A stretch of 64,000 nt of DNA from Caenorhabditis elegans (Eukaryota; Nematoda; Chromadorea; Rhabditida; Rhabditidae): assembly GCF_000002985.6 (NCBI RefSeq), contig NC_003282.8, positions 7,564,001 to 7,628,000 on the forward strand, read 5' to 3'. Below are positions 10,432 to 20,481 of the stretch, piece by piece (position 1 is the stretch's first letter; every line of letters starts with the position of its first letter). Below the pieces are notes generated by a model. It did no database searches. It saw nothing but the letters and a program-made list of their open reading frames with translations, and was not told the origin of the DNA. A program made the position numbers and the translations under genes.

Positions 10432-11912
10432 TTAAAAATGAGATTTCACACGTTTTGACTTCTTATAGATAACCACGTTCGGTGATTTGTACATGAACTC
10501 ATAATTGATGCAGTAAGCCAGTAATTGTGTGAGTTCATTATTTGCAATACGGGAAGGTAAAAGAGAATTGCATTCGAGATCCAGTTGGCAAGATGATACT
10601 CTGAAAACAAAAACAAAATAAAGCACTTGATATTAGGAAAACTCACATTTCACTGACAGATTGCTCCACAGATGTTCCATTCATTTGATAAATCTCGCCC
10701 TTTGTTGGAATTTCTTTACATTTCCTGTCACGGTGAAATTTGACAGGAGTTCCACGAGGAAGAAGTTCTTGAAGGATTTTAACGCGAGAATAATGAATGA
10801 ATGGAAATGATTTGATTGAAACAAGGGTCACAAAAGGTTCCATATTGACTTCATCCTTGTTAGGAATGTTGTACACATCGGATTTGGACACTTCTATACT
10901 TATTCCATAATCGATGAGTAAAAGCTGAATAGTCGAGCCTTCCTCTCCACAACAAGAAGCTCTTTTCATGGTGCCTTGATGGAATACAGAGCATGATGTA
11001 CCATAAGCCATCCAGACGTCTGGTAACGATTCTAGGGATTCTTTCTCTTTTGTAAGATACTCCTCCGCTTCACGTCTCCTTTCAAGCATATCTTTAGAGG
11101 TAAGATAAATAATTCGTTCATTTTCGATTCGCTCGACCTGAAAGAATTAATTCTCATTTCTTTATCTGAAATTTTGAATACTGTTTTTATACTCTCAAAT
11201 AATCTCACAAGGACTTGGATCCTGGACTCTCCTAGTGATTTTAACAAGACGGTTCTTCGGATTCTACATATACATTATATTTATTCAATTCGTGCTACAA
11301 GGATACATCAAGTAGCCTAAAATTGGGACCTGACGAAATCGATAATTAATCCTTGAGACGCAGTCTTCAAAGCAGGCGCGCATAGACCGCAACGCAGCCG
11401 CGACGCATAGAAAGGCCAAAATGCTGCATTTGAATCTGTGCTCATTAGAGTATCGACTGTTTTCTTTTACTTTAAAATTTTTTTGCGGCCCTGGTCCCAA
11501 TTTTATGTCTACTCACCATAAATTCATCTTCAGACATCCTAAAAATTTTACACGCCGGTGGGAACGATCTCAAATAGGCGTAATCATCACCCTCCCCATA
11601 ATCCCATCCAGCATCCTCTTCTTCTTCGTCCTCTAGAAAGTCAGAATCAGCACCAGAATCATCGTAATCGTTCCTTTCGAATCCATTTTCTCGCTCCAGC
11701 TGTTTTGCAATTTCTCTAGGAATCCAAACTCCCTCTTGAGATGGTTGTCCTCGCCGAGGAGCTAACAAGAATGAGCACATGTTCATGAACTCATATTTCG
11801 GATGACATAGAACTATTTGGAATGGCTCAGTGCAAGTAGTAATCTGACAACGAGCCAGGTAATCGATATTTCGAATCATATTTTGGAATTGATCCACTTT
11901 ACCTCGGTCCAT
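10432..11912 (-). CDS. Tudor-domain protein, 351 residues
   Basis: Three minus-strand exons, 11912-11517, 11137-10647 and 10600-10432, splice in phase to 351 residues. An acceptor (TTTTCAG) 17 bases before the AUG suggests trans-splicing. The first exon encodes a region of the type seen at the edge of extended Tudor folds (YLARCQITTCTEPFQIVLC, residues about 18-36) and then a very acidic linker (EDEEEEDAGWDYGEGDDY). The second encodes a Tudor barrel: the strand around YGTSCSVFHQGTMKRA, then LLLIDYG and VYNIP, the normal hallmarks. Tudor domains bind methylated Arg or Lys, and extended forms usually act in germ-granule or small-RNA pathways; that role here is inference. The gene is divergent from cec-4 across about 270 bp. 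A related Tudor gene lies at 13648-14381. Confidence 0.78.
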
Positions 11913-12186
11913 CCTGTGAATAACAGCACCTGAAAATTTCTTTAATCATGCAGCCAATTTTTTTGCTTTCATTTTTTTTTAAATTTTGAATTTAAGTATT
12001 TACTTATGATTCATTTCTCACTACATCTATGGAGTCAATTAAAATGCCAGTGCGATAGAGCGTATTTTCGAGAAAATTTTTTGAAAGAAGGATGTGTGCA
12101 CGTCTATTCGATTCATCGATTAATCTTTTTTTTTCTAAACGACAGTAGTTTTATAAGTTTTAATAATTTAGTATTTACAGATTAAC
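11913..12186. promoter_or_regulatory. Divergent promoter between the Tudor gene and cec-4
   Basis: The two start codons are only 274 bp apart and point away from each other, so the promoters must overlap. For cec-4 the acceptor GTATTTACAG at 12171-12180 lies 6 bases before the AUG, which suggests trans-splicing. The segment is T-rich, with no open frame. Confidence 0.6.
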
Positions 12187-13167
12187 ATGGCGAAGAAGAC
12201 TGTTGAAGGAGAACACGGTACTCCGAAAACTAATTTCACAAAGAAAGAAACGAGTAAAAATCACGATGATTTCAAAAAAATTATTGGACATAAAGTGGTT
12301 GAAGAGCATTATGTGGAATATGAAGTAGAACTGACCAGCGGAAAAACTATTACAGCAACTGAGTTTGACTTTAAGGTATTTTAATAATCTATTTATTTAA
12401 AGTATTAATGTTTCTTATATCTTCAAAGTCTAGAATTTTAATTTTTAGGGTGATGATTCTCTTCTGTCAACCTACAAAAAGAAGGTAACCAAGCAATCTG
12501 ATGATAGCAGCGGAGGTAATTTTCAATCCATAATAACGTTAGTCGTATAAATCTTTTTCAGAATATGCCGTGGAGCGTGTGTTGGCTCATCGAAAGGTGA
12601 AAGGCAGCCCACTTTATCTAGTTCAATGGAAAGGATACCCGCATCCAGTGTGGAACTCGGAAATGTGGGAGGAAGATCTTGATGTGAGTACTTTAAATTT
12701 TAAGCAAAATGCCTAATTAAATTTTTTTATAGAACTGCAAGGATTTGCTAGCTGCTTACAAGAAGCATCAAGAGGATCTCAAAATCGCTCAAACTCCGAA
12801 GAAGACTCCAAGCAAGACACCAAAGAAAACTCCAAAATCGTTGAAAAGAAGAGCTCTCACTCCATCCGATGACGAAGAAGAGGCGGGACCGATTGCGCCT
12901 GAGCCTAAAAAGACACCAAAACAATCTACAAAGAAGCTGAAGCGTACCACCTCCCCGGAAACAAACTTAGTTGAAAAGAGCAAGAAGAAAGCAATTCCGG
13001 ATTTGGAAAACCATACCTTAGATCAAGAAAAGAACGATGTCATCGAACGTGTCGAAGAAATTCAAGAGGATGAGGATGACGACGACGAGCAAAGAGAAGA
13101 AGTGGTGACAACCGCCCCAGTGGAGACAAAGTCAAGATGGGGATTCGGTTCATGGAAATGGTTTTAA
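12187..13167 (+). CDS. cec-4: Chromodomain protein CEC-4, heterochromatin anchor
   Basis: Four exons (12187-12375, 12449-12515, 12562-12683, 12733-13167) give exactly 270 residues. The chromodomain is at about 86-140 (EYAVERVLAHRKVKG ... VQWKGYPHP), with cage aromatics Tyr87, Trp108 and Tyr111, which should read methylated H3K9. C. elegans CEC-4 is known to tether H3K9-methylated chromatin at the inner nuclear membrane. The tail is Lys/Pro-rich (repeated KTPKKTP, about 145-200), then acidic, and ends in WGFGSWKWF, an aromatic end that could contact membrane or lamina (inference). Residues 29-75 (FKKIIGHKVVEEHYVEYEV ...) look like a second, degenerate chromo fold lacking the cage. The neighbouring minus-strand cec-5 is a clear paralogue. 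The symbol rests on recognition, length and cage numbering. Confidence 0.87.
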
Positions 13168-13647
13168 ATATATAATTGCATACTTTCAGTTCACGTTCTC
13201 ATGCCCCATAATGCATCCTAAATTGATTTTTTTGTTCTAATTTAAACTAAATTTTCTCTTGTTATCCTGTATAACTGAATCTGTAATCAATCACTCTTTC
13301 AAACTAAATAAAGGATCTCCTGTACATTAATGTTTTATGCACTGAGCGCGAACATTTCAGAACAGGGATATGAGACAATATTCGAGAAATTGAATTCACT
13401 TAGAAGCTCGTCTTAAACCTCGAGTATTCAGCCATTTTCTTCAAAAAAGAACGACCACCAGGCAGTGTACCTGAATCCCAGATCCGCAGTGCATAGCACT
13501 TGAAGAACGGATCGTCCTTTAATCCTTTTAAATCCTTTAATCAATAGGAGTTGGAAAAAATGCAAAAACAAATTTCTTCCCTTTTTTGTTCAATACTATT
13601 TTTTTAGATTATAGCAAATTTGAAAATACGAAAGCATTCCGCTAAAA
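13168..13647. other. Convergent 3' spacer between cec-4 and the second Tudor gene
   Basis: It holds the cec-4 3' UTR and the 3' flank of the minus-strand gene. A short CCTTTAAATCCTTTAATC duplication lies at about 13520-13540. No coding signal is seen. Confidence 0.5.
13306..13311 (+). terminator. Poly(A) signal of cec-4
   Basis: AATAAA in AAACTAAATAAAGG, about 140 bases after the stop codon. Confidence 0.65.
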
Positions 13648-14381
13648 TTACAATTTTCGAAGTGTCAACAGAAAAATCGTACCACGAATAGTTGCCTTCA
13701 CCACCATTGGTGGATAATGCCCAAAAGCCAGCGGAAGTCTTCGAACGTCACTTTTCATGACCTGGCGGCTCATTCCAGCATCAATCAAATTGACATACAT
13801 CCAGATTCCCCGTGGCGGTACATTTTCAATTTTTCCGCGATACCATGTACCTTGGATGCAAACAGCGCATGCGACGGTTGGAATGAGCTAAAATAATGAA
13901 ACTTTGCTTGAATAAAAACAAAAATACTAAAAAATTCTCACGTGATTTTCTGGCATATATAGATCCGCATCTTGATGTCTAAAAACCTGTTGCAATTTCT
14001 CGGTAAGATTTTCCTTGATTCTGTCGAATCTTTTCGGCTGAAGACCAATGTCAGTTGGCATGCTATGCTCCACAATTCTATAGTATTCGCATGGATACAA
14101 GTCAATCTGGAAATCAATTAACCTGTTATTGATTCAAATTATCTAATTAACAGTACCGGAATATTTTCAACATTTCCATATTCACTGTTCAATTGTTCTG
14201 CTATGTTTAAAACGTATCCTGGAATTGTCACTCCTTCAGAATATTTCCACAAAAATTGTGGATATTTCTCAATATATTGGCGAATTTGATAATCATGTCC
14301 TGAAGGAACTTCAATCAACTCTCGACACTCATTTTCTTGAGCATCTTTCTGCAGCTGTGCCATTCTGTCCTCCCAATTCAT
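13648..14381 (-). CDS. Tudor-domain protein, 209 residues
   Basis: Exons 14381-14157, 14106-13942 and 13887-13648 chain in phase on the minus strand to 209 residues. The AUG follows directly after an acceptor (TTAATTTCAG), so it is either trans-spliced or preceded by an exon I cannot identify. The last exon holds the Tudor barrel: VACAVCIQGTWYRGKIENV, then VNLIDAG and VMKSDVRRLP, with the usual aromatic in the first strand (Trp) but Ala in place of the common Tyr in the D-Y/F-G position (LIDAG). The fold resembles the Tudor part of the gene at 10432-11912 (shared QGT and KSDV), so the two are probably old duplicates. The gene starts 367 bp downstream of the cec-5 stop on the same strand; an operon is possible but the gap is long. 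Function unknown. Confidence 0.72.
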
Positions 14382-14748
14382 CTGAAATTAATCAAATGTG
14401 ATAAAAGCAGGGGTTTTAATTAAAATCTGTAACTTTATACAACGGATAAATGGATGTACTGCTACTGCACAACCTCAATCAAACGATCAAAGTTTACGTT
14501 AAAGAGATCTTCTTCATTGGTGAATATTATATGTTAACAACAGATAATTGAAGACAGCATGATTAAAATAAAACATTAGAATCGGAATACATTGAGATTT
14601 TGAGAAACTCAAATGCATTTGTAAAGACAGTGTGGGGGATTAAATGAGCAGAACGAAAAGAATTAAGAGATTTTGAGTGAAAATGTGGAACGTTACAGAA
14701 TGGGGAAAAATAAAATAAAATATTTAAAACGGTCGTTGAAATATTTGC
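14382..14748. other. Spacer between cec-5 and the Tudor gene
   Basis: It contains the cec-5 3' flank. I see no good AATAAA on the minus strand and no clear U-rich trans-splicing element, so operon status is open. Confidence 0.4.
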
Positions 14749-16104
14749 CTAATGTCTAGACTTTCTCTTTCCGTTGGACGATGCTTCTTCTTCTTCTTCT
14801 TCACCCTCGCTGCCACTTCCACTAGTATTGTCTTGATCTTCTTCTTCATTTCCTGAATCTTCAGCAACACGTTTGCTTGATTTGGCCTTTTCCTGTTTCT
14901 TGCTCGATTTAGGTGCTTCTTTCTCATCTTCCTCATCCTCGTCTTCCTCGTCGGAGGTTTCAGCGCGTTTCGACTTCTTTGGACTCTTCGAAGACTTCGA
15001 CTTTTTTGGAGTCTTAACAACCTCTTCTTCTACTTCGTCTTCTTCCTCAGGAGTCTCAGCACGCTTCGATTTCTTCGTCTTCTTCGGAGTCTTAACAACC
15101 TCTTCTTCTTCGTCGTCTTCTTCCTCAGGAGTCTCAGCACGCTTCGATTTCTTCGACTTCTTTGTAGCAACAGGCTCCTCTTCTTCATCATCATCAGAAG
15201 CAGCTCTCTTTGTGGATTTCGAGGATTTCTTTGGAGATTTCTCTTTGACTTCCTCTTCTTCCTCTTCGTCGGAAGAGTCATCATCCTTCGATTTAGCGGA
15301 CTTTTTCGGCGATTTCTTGCTTCCCTTCTTCTTGTTAGACTTCTTGACCGGTGGTGGTTTCATGTCATGAGAATCTTTGTAGGCTTCAAGAAGATCTTTG
15401 CAGTTCTGAAATAGTAAGGTTACGCAAAATTTTAGTTATAATAATGTTGCAGAGTATTCTAAACTTCATCAACTAGTTGAACTCACCGACAACTCATTCT
15501 CCCACATCTCCGAGTGAGACACCGGGTTTGGGTATCCACGCCACATGACCAAAAACAGTGGCTTGTTCTTCTTTCCGCTGAAGCGGTGAGCAATGATTTT
15601 CTCGACAGCAAAATCTGAAAATTGAACGTGGGAATTTTATACAATCAAAATGAGCTACCCTCATCTGGATCATCATCTTGGTTGGTGATCTTATACTTGT
15701 AATCGGCCAATAGTTTCTGCTCCTTTTTGCCCTGAAAGTGTAAATGTATAAGCGCCCGTGGAAATCTTTAAAAACCTCAAAATCGAACTCAGTGGCCATC
15801 ATTTTCCTGCCATTTGAAAGGAGGACATTATATTCAACGTAGTGCGTGTTGAATAGTTTGTGATCAAGAATCTTCTTGACTGAAGCGTCCTGAGAAGAGC
15901 TCTTCGAGTCTCCAGATTTAGACGATTTGCTACGCTTTGCCCGGTGTTTCGTGGCATCGTGCACAACCTGGAAGTGAGTGGTTTGCTTTCTGAAAAATAA
16001 ATATTGTAGATCATTTATTAGAACGAAAAATTCGAATAAAAAAAAACGAACCCTGATCTTCCAGAAGCACGAGATGGTGCACTACCGGATGATTTCTTTG
16101 CCAT
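14749..16104 (-). CDS. cec-5: Chromodomain protein CEC-5
   Basis: Five minus-strand exons (16104-16052, 15989-15776, 15731-15659, 15614-15487, 15405-14749) give 374 residues. The chromodomain is at about 114-170 (DFAVEKIIAHRF ... VMWRGYPNP ... MWENELSNC). It aligns with CEC-4, and three of the four introns of the CEC-4 model have counterparts here. The cage keeps Trp138 and Tyr141, but the first aromatic is Phe115 instead of Tyr. Upstream, residues about 50-105 (VKKILDHKLFNTHYVEYNV ...) match the degenerate chromo-like segment of CEC-4. The 200-residue tail is a Lys/Ser-and-acid polyampholyte with repeated KRAETPEEED blocks; TP and SD sites there could be phosphorylated (inference). An acceptor (ATTCCAG) lies 8 bases before the AUG. 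The gene is divergent from nol-10. It probably binds methylated histone tails; its exact job is unknown to me. Confidence 0.82.
14930..15200 (-). repeat. Internal tandem repeats in the CEC-5 tail
   Basis: Three copies of a unit of about 25-30 codons with the core KKSKRAETPEEED, joined by EEEVVKTPKK. The first two copies are nearly identical at the DNA level (CTCAGCACGCTTCGATTTCT on the plus strand); the third is diverged (RAETSDEED). Confidence 0.8.
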
Positions 16105-16603
16105 TTCGAAACCTGGAATATTTTATATCAATGATCAGTCAATTACGAGAAGAAAGCGAAAAATAACAATACTTTTGAAGCATAGAAAAATAAACACCTA
16201 TTTATGATAGACATATAAATTAAGAAACTAGTTTATAAACTAGAGATAGCATGTAAATTAAGGAAATATGAAATTTGTGTTGGAGAACGTTCAAATTCAA
16301 ATCGGCGCGCACGCGACGCAGAACAGCAGCGTCGCGGCCACTCAATGACTATACATAAATGGGAGACACAGGCATTCGTTGCACCGCCAACCACCATTCA
16401 TGCGCCAGTACAATTCGAATAGCTTGCATGGAGTGAAAGAGAGTATACGTATGAAGGAGACGAAATAATAACTACAACAATCCGTTATTTCGCAGTCGCG
16501 CGTTCTTTAATTTAATTATTTTCTCAATTATTTTTTTCCATTTTCAGTTGAAATTATAAATATTGACTATTTATCACTCAGAAATTGTTTTTTCAGAACA
16601 GAA
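16105..16603. promoter_or_regulatory. Divergent promoter of cec-5 and nol-10
   Basis: About 500 bp lie between the two start codons. The middle (16300-16400) is unusually GC-rich for this window (GGCGCGCACGCGACGC) and contains inverted GCGACGC/GCGTCGC around 16315-16340, which could form a hairpin or paired sites. The acceptor TTTTTTCAG at 16588-16596, 7 bases before the nol-10 AUG, suggests trans-splicing. Confidence 0.55.
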
Positions 16604-19511
16604 ATGGAAGTTTCAACGGTCAACGATGTTAAAATTTATAACTTGAGCGCTGGAAAAAGCCTACCAGAGGTATAACCATATAGAAATAGCAGATATTAAA
16701 ACAATTTTATTTTTCAGTGGATGTCATCCCGCACTAGAAGAAAATTGGAACAAAGAAACACCGATGTTCGTCAGAGGATTCAGCTCATTCAAGATTTCGA
16801 AATGCCCGATGTCAGTAACACAGTGAACATCACTCCAGATGGCAAATATGTGTGGGCTTCAGGTATAATTTAAACGAACCAGTAAACTATTTAAAACGCG
16901 AGGAATTATAATAATAAGCTCTGTAAATGAATTTAAAAAATTGAAAATGAGAAAAAATATATTTGTATTCAAAATCAGTTAGAAAGCTTCTGTAAATATT
17001 TGCCGTGTTTTAAAGGAAACTACAAACCTTGGCTGAGATGCTACGATTTGAACAATCTATCATTAAAATTCGAAAGAGGACTCGATGCAGATGTCATTAA
17101 ACTTATCCCACTGAGCGACGACTACTCGAAGGTATGTATTGGTTGCTATGGAAATGATATTCAGCTTGCACATGTTGCAGGTAGTAATATTAGAAGAAGA
17201 ACGATGGATTGAAATGCATGCGATGCTTGGAAGATATTTCCGAATGCGAATGCCATGCCAAGGACGAGACATGGCACTTTCAGAAGAATCAAGTGATTTG
17301 TATCTCGTTGGATCGAAGTAGTTTCAATATTTAAAATGTTCTAAGCTAAAAGCAAATTTCAGAAGCGAAGTTTACCGTTTCAATCTCGAGCAAGGATGTT
17401 GGCTGACTCCATTCGAATCGACTGCTCCTCTGAACTGCGTTCAAGTTTGTACTGAACATCAATTAATTTGCTGTGGTACCACAAACGGTGTCGTTGAGGC
17501 ATGGGATCACAGAGACAAATCTTTATGTGGTACCTTAGATGCAGGTTCTTCTGTTAATAGCCATATCGGGTAAGAATTGATCTTCTATAATGAGTATCAA
17601 AACATCTTTTTTTCAGTGAAAATCAAAAAGTGGCCGTCACGTCTGTTGCATTTTCTGATCCTTTACACATTGGAGTGGGTACAAGTACAGGCCAAATCCT
17701 TATTTACGATTTGCGTGCTCGTCGACCTCTTCTTATCAAGGACCACAATAACGAATTACCAATCAATAAACTAGATTTTATCAAAAGAGACGATGGGGAT
17801 GTCGTTGCTTCTATGGATTCTAGAATGATGAAGCTATGGCATGAAGAAGATGGTTCACCTATGGCTGCTATCGAGAATACATGCCCATTAAACGACTTCT
17901 GCCGGTTCCCAAATTCAGGAATGTTCTTCTTCGCAAACGAAGCTCCAAAAATGCTCCAGTACTTTATTCCACAACTTGGCCCTGCTCCAAAATGGTGTTC
18001 TTATTTGGAAAATCTTACAGAAGAGATGGAGGAAACAGAAACTACAGTCTACGATAACTATCGTTTCGTTACCAAGAAACAACTTGATGATCTTGGGCTT
18101 TCGGGACTAATCGGAACAAATGTTCTTCGAGCATACATGCATGGATATTTCATTGATGCTCGTCTATACAACAAAGCTCAAACACAAATGCAACCATTTG
18201 CTTATGAAAAGTACAAGGATGAGAAGATCAAGTCAATGATTGCTGATGAACGTGAAGAGTCTGCAGTTAAAAAGAAGGTGGAAAAGTTGCCAGCAGTGAA
18301 TAAGGCTCTCGCAGCTAGACTCCGTGATGAAGCATCAGCTGCTAATCAGAAGGCGGAAACCAAGAAAGAGAAAAAGAAGAGCAAGAAATCAGATGCCGCA
18401 ACTTCTCTTCTTGCTGATGATCGTTTCAAGAAATTGTTCGAGTCTGAAGATTTCGAAGTTGATGAAACAAGTGAGCAATTCCTGAAGAATGCATCAATTG
18501 CACAAAAAATGAAAGCAAAAGGACCTGTTGAAGTGGAATCGGAAGGTGAAGAATCTGAAGACAATGATGCATCCGACTCTGAAAATGAAGCAAGTGGTAG
18601 TGATAGTGAACCGAAAGGATCTGCATCATGGATGGTTGAGGAAAATCGTGAAGTAGATATGGCTTCGGATTTGGAAAGTGCTTCAAGTGATGAAGATATA
18701 GACCAATCGTTGAAAGCAAAACGAGCCAAAGTTCGCGCCGCTAAAAAATCTGAACGAAACATTCAAAAATCGCAGAAATACGACGAACGGAAAGAGGCGA
18801 AGAAGATTAGGAAGTTAGTTTTTTCAACATTTTTCCAAATTAAAGATGAAAATGTTCCATTTGGGTTTGAATACGAAAAATATGATCATTCGACATAGTT
18901 TTCTTCTCTCAGAAATTAACAAAAACATTTTTAACATTCAAAAATAACCTTTTAAAATTACATAAAAATATTTTTAACACCTACTAACCTCAGTTACACT
19001 GAAATTGAATGTGCCATTCGTCTAAAAATTTTCCAAAAAATATAAATAAATATTCTTTCTTGATTTTCAGAGAACAGCGACAGTTATCGAAACCTTCCAA
19101 ATTCGTACTTCATTCAATTGGAACCGGCGAGACGACTAGAAAGTTTGTTGACGAAACTGTCGCGGTCAGAGATGATGCTGACAACAAGGTGTTTTTTATT
19201 TATTAAAATTATGACTATTCATTTATTTTTAGGACTCGATGGCTCTCGGTGCCCGTAAAAGAGCAACTGCGAGAAGTGATAGAAAGACTAAGAAGGTCAA
19301 CGATGATGATGTACCCTTCGGAGGTCGCGAGATGACATTCACGATTTCGAAACGTGATAAGGATCTTCGTGCAGAAGCTGCAAAGACGAAACAAGCAGCT
19401 CATGCAGCTGAACGAAAAGAAGTGAGCCGACGCCCGAATGCTCTGGTCACAAAAGGACTGAAAAAACTTCCTGGAAACGTAAACGTTGGAAAACGCCAGA
19501 ATACATTCTAA
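16604..19511 (+). CDS. nol-10: Nucleolar protein 10 (Enp2 family), ribosome biogenesis
   Basis: Eight exons (16604-16669, 16718-16862, 17016-17131, 17181-17317, 17363-17569, 17617-18813, 19071-19188, 19233-19511) give 754 residues, close to the family size (about 690-710 in human and yeast). The N-terminal half is a WD-repeat propeller with the expected family start (MEVSTVNDVKIYNLSAGKSLPEW). A middle segment is rich in Lys/Glu. The NUC153 motif follows at about 510-535 (DDRFKKLFESEDFEVDE), then an acidic Ser/Glu stretch and a basic C-terminus (KKLPGNVNVGKRQNTF). The family works in the nucleolus with the small-subunit processome on 18S pre-rRNA. Every splice junction is GT-AG and in phase. 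No oddity seen. Confidence 0.9.
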
Positions 19512-19701
19512 AACTAGAACCCTTTAGATTTAAATTGTTGATTTTATTTTTCAAATCTTGTTTTTTATCAACCAGTTCTCTTTTTCCATATTTTTTTATT
19601 ATTCTCATATTTACTCTTGTTGTTAGTTTCTTTTTGTTGTTGTTGTTATCTATCCCATCCAGCTTTTGTTTGCCATTTTTGTTCGAAGCTTTTTTTTTCT
19701 G

Positions 19702-19707
19702 AATAAA
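19702..19707 (+). terminator. Poly(A) signal of nol-10
   Basis: AATAAA in CTGAATAAAAAAG, about 190 bases after the stop codon at 19511. Confidence 0.6.
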
Positions 19708-20429
19708 AAAGAACAGCGACTAAAATTTAAGACATGACTCGAAACATGATATCGTATTCGCGACAGGATCCGTTTTCTCGCAAAATGATGATGTGACAGA
19801 TATGGACGATTGGTGCAGATTTTGACTTCTGGTGTCTTTTCATGGATGGGAAATTCTGTATTCTCATTGAACGTACTCGAAGACTGGAAAAATCGAAAAT
19901 AAAACGAAGTGGGCAATCAATCAAAAACGAGGGAGCAGTTCCGAAGAAAATGAATGCTTTTTCCGAGTGAAATTGGCAGAAGAAATGTTGAAAGCTTTTT
20001 TGTCAAAATACGTAGTATTCTATATTAAACATATTATATGTTTATATTAACTGTTTATTGTACTTTTGTAGCTTTATTAAAGATGTATAGATCGATTCAA
20101 TTGGGTCTCGCCGCGAAAAATGTAAAGGATTTTCTCACAGCGACTTTTGAAAAATTTGAAAAATCATCTAAGTAGGCGTTTCAGGAAATATGATATTACA
20201 ATGTGGGTACATACATTACAGCCACTGTACCGTAATCTACCGTACCCCAAACATTTTCTATTCGGTTGCCGTGAGTTCCCGAGCATGTGATTGAAAAATT
20301 AGGTGTACACAATCACAAGCAACAAGACATTATTCAGTTTTAAGTTGAGAAATTCATATTACATAGACGTCAAAAATGAGTCTTTTTGACAAATCGTACG
20401 TACAAAGGTCTCACCACGCGAATAACGAA

Positions 20430-20481
20430 TTACTGTAACTCGTGCCAATTAACGGGCGTTATTTGACACGAGTTACAGTAA
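20430..20481. repeat. 52-bp hairpin-forming inverted repeat
   Basis: TTACTGTAACTCGTG at the left and CACGAGTTACAGTAA at the right are perfect reverse complements. Pairing continues inward with a few mismatches (CCAATTAACG against CGTTATTTGA), leaving a loop of about 4 bases. It could be a small palindromic repeat or an RNA hairpin. Confidence 0.7.

Noticed and set aside
11139..11250. Possible extra exon of the 10432-11912 Tudor gene starting AATCCGAAGAACC
   Set aside because: With the good donor it is 55 bases and breaks frame with the next exon, and longer versions meet a stop. Direct splicing 11517 to 11137 keeps frame.
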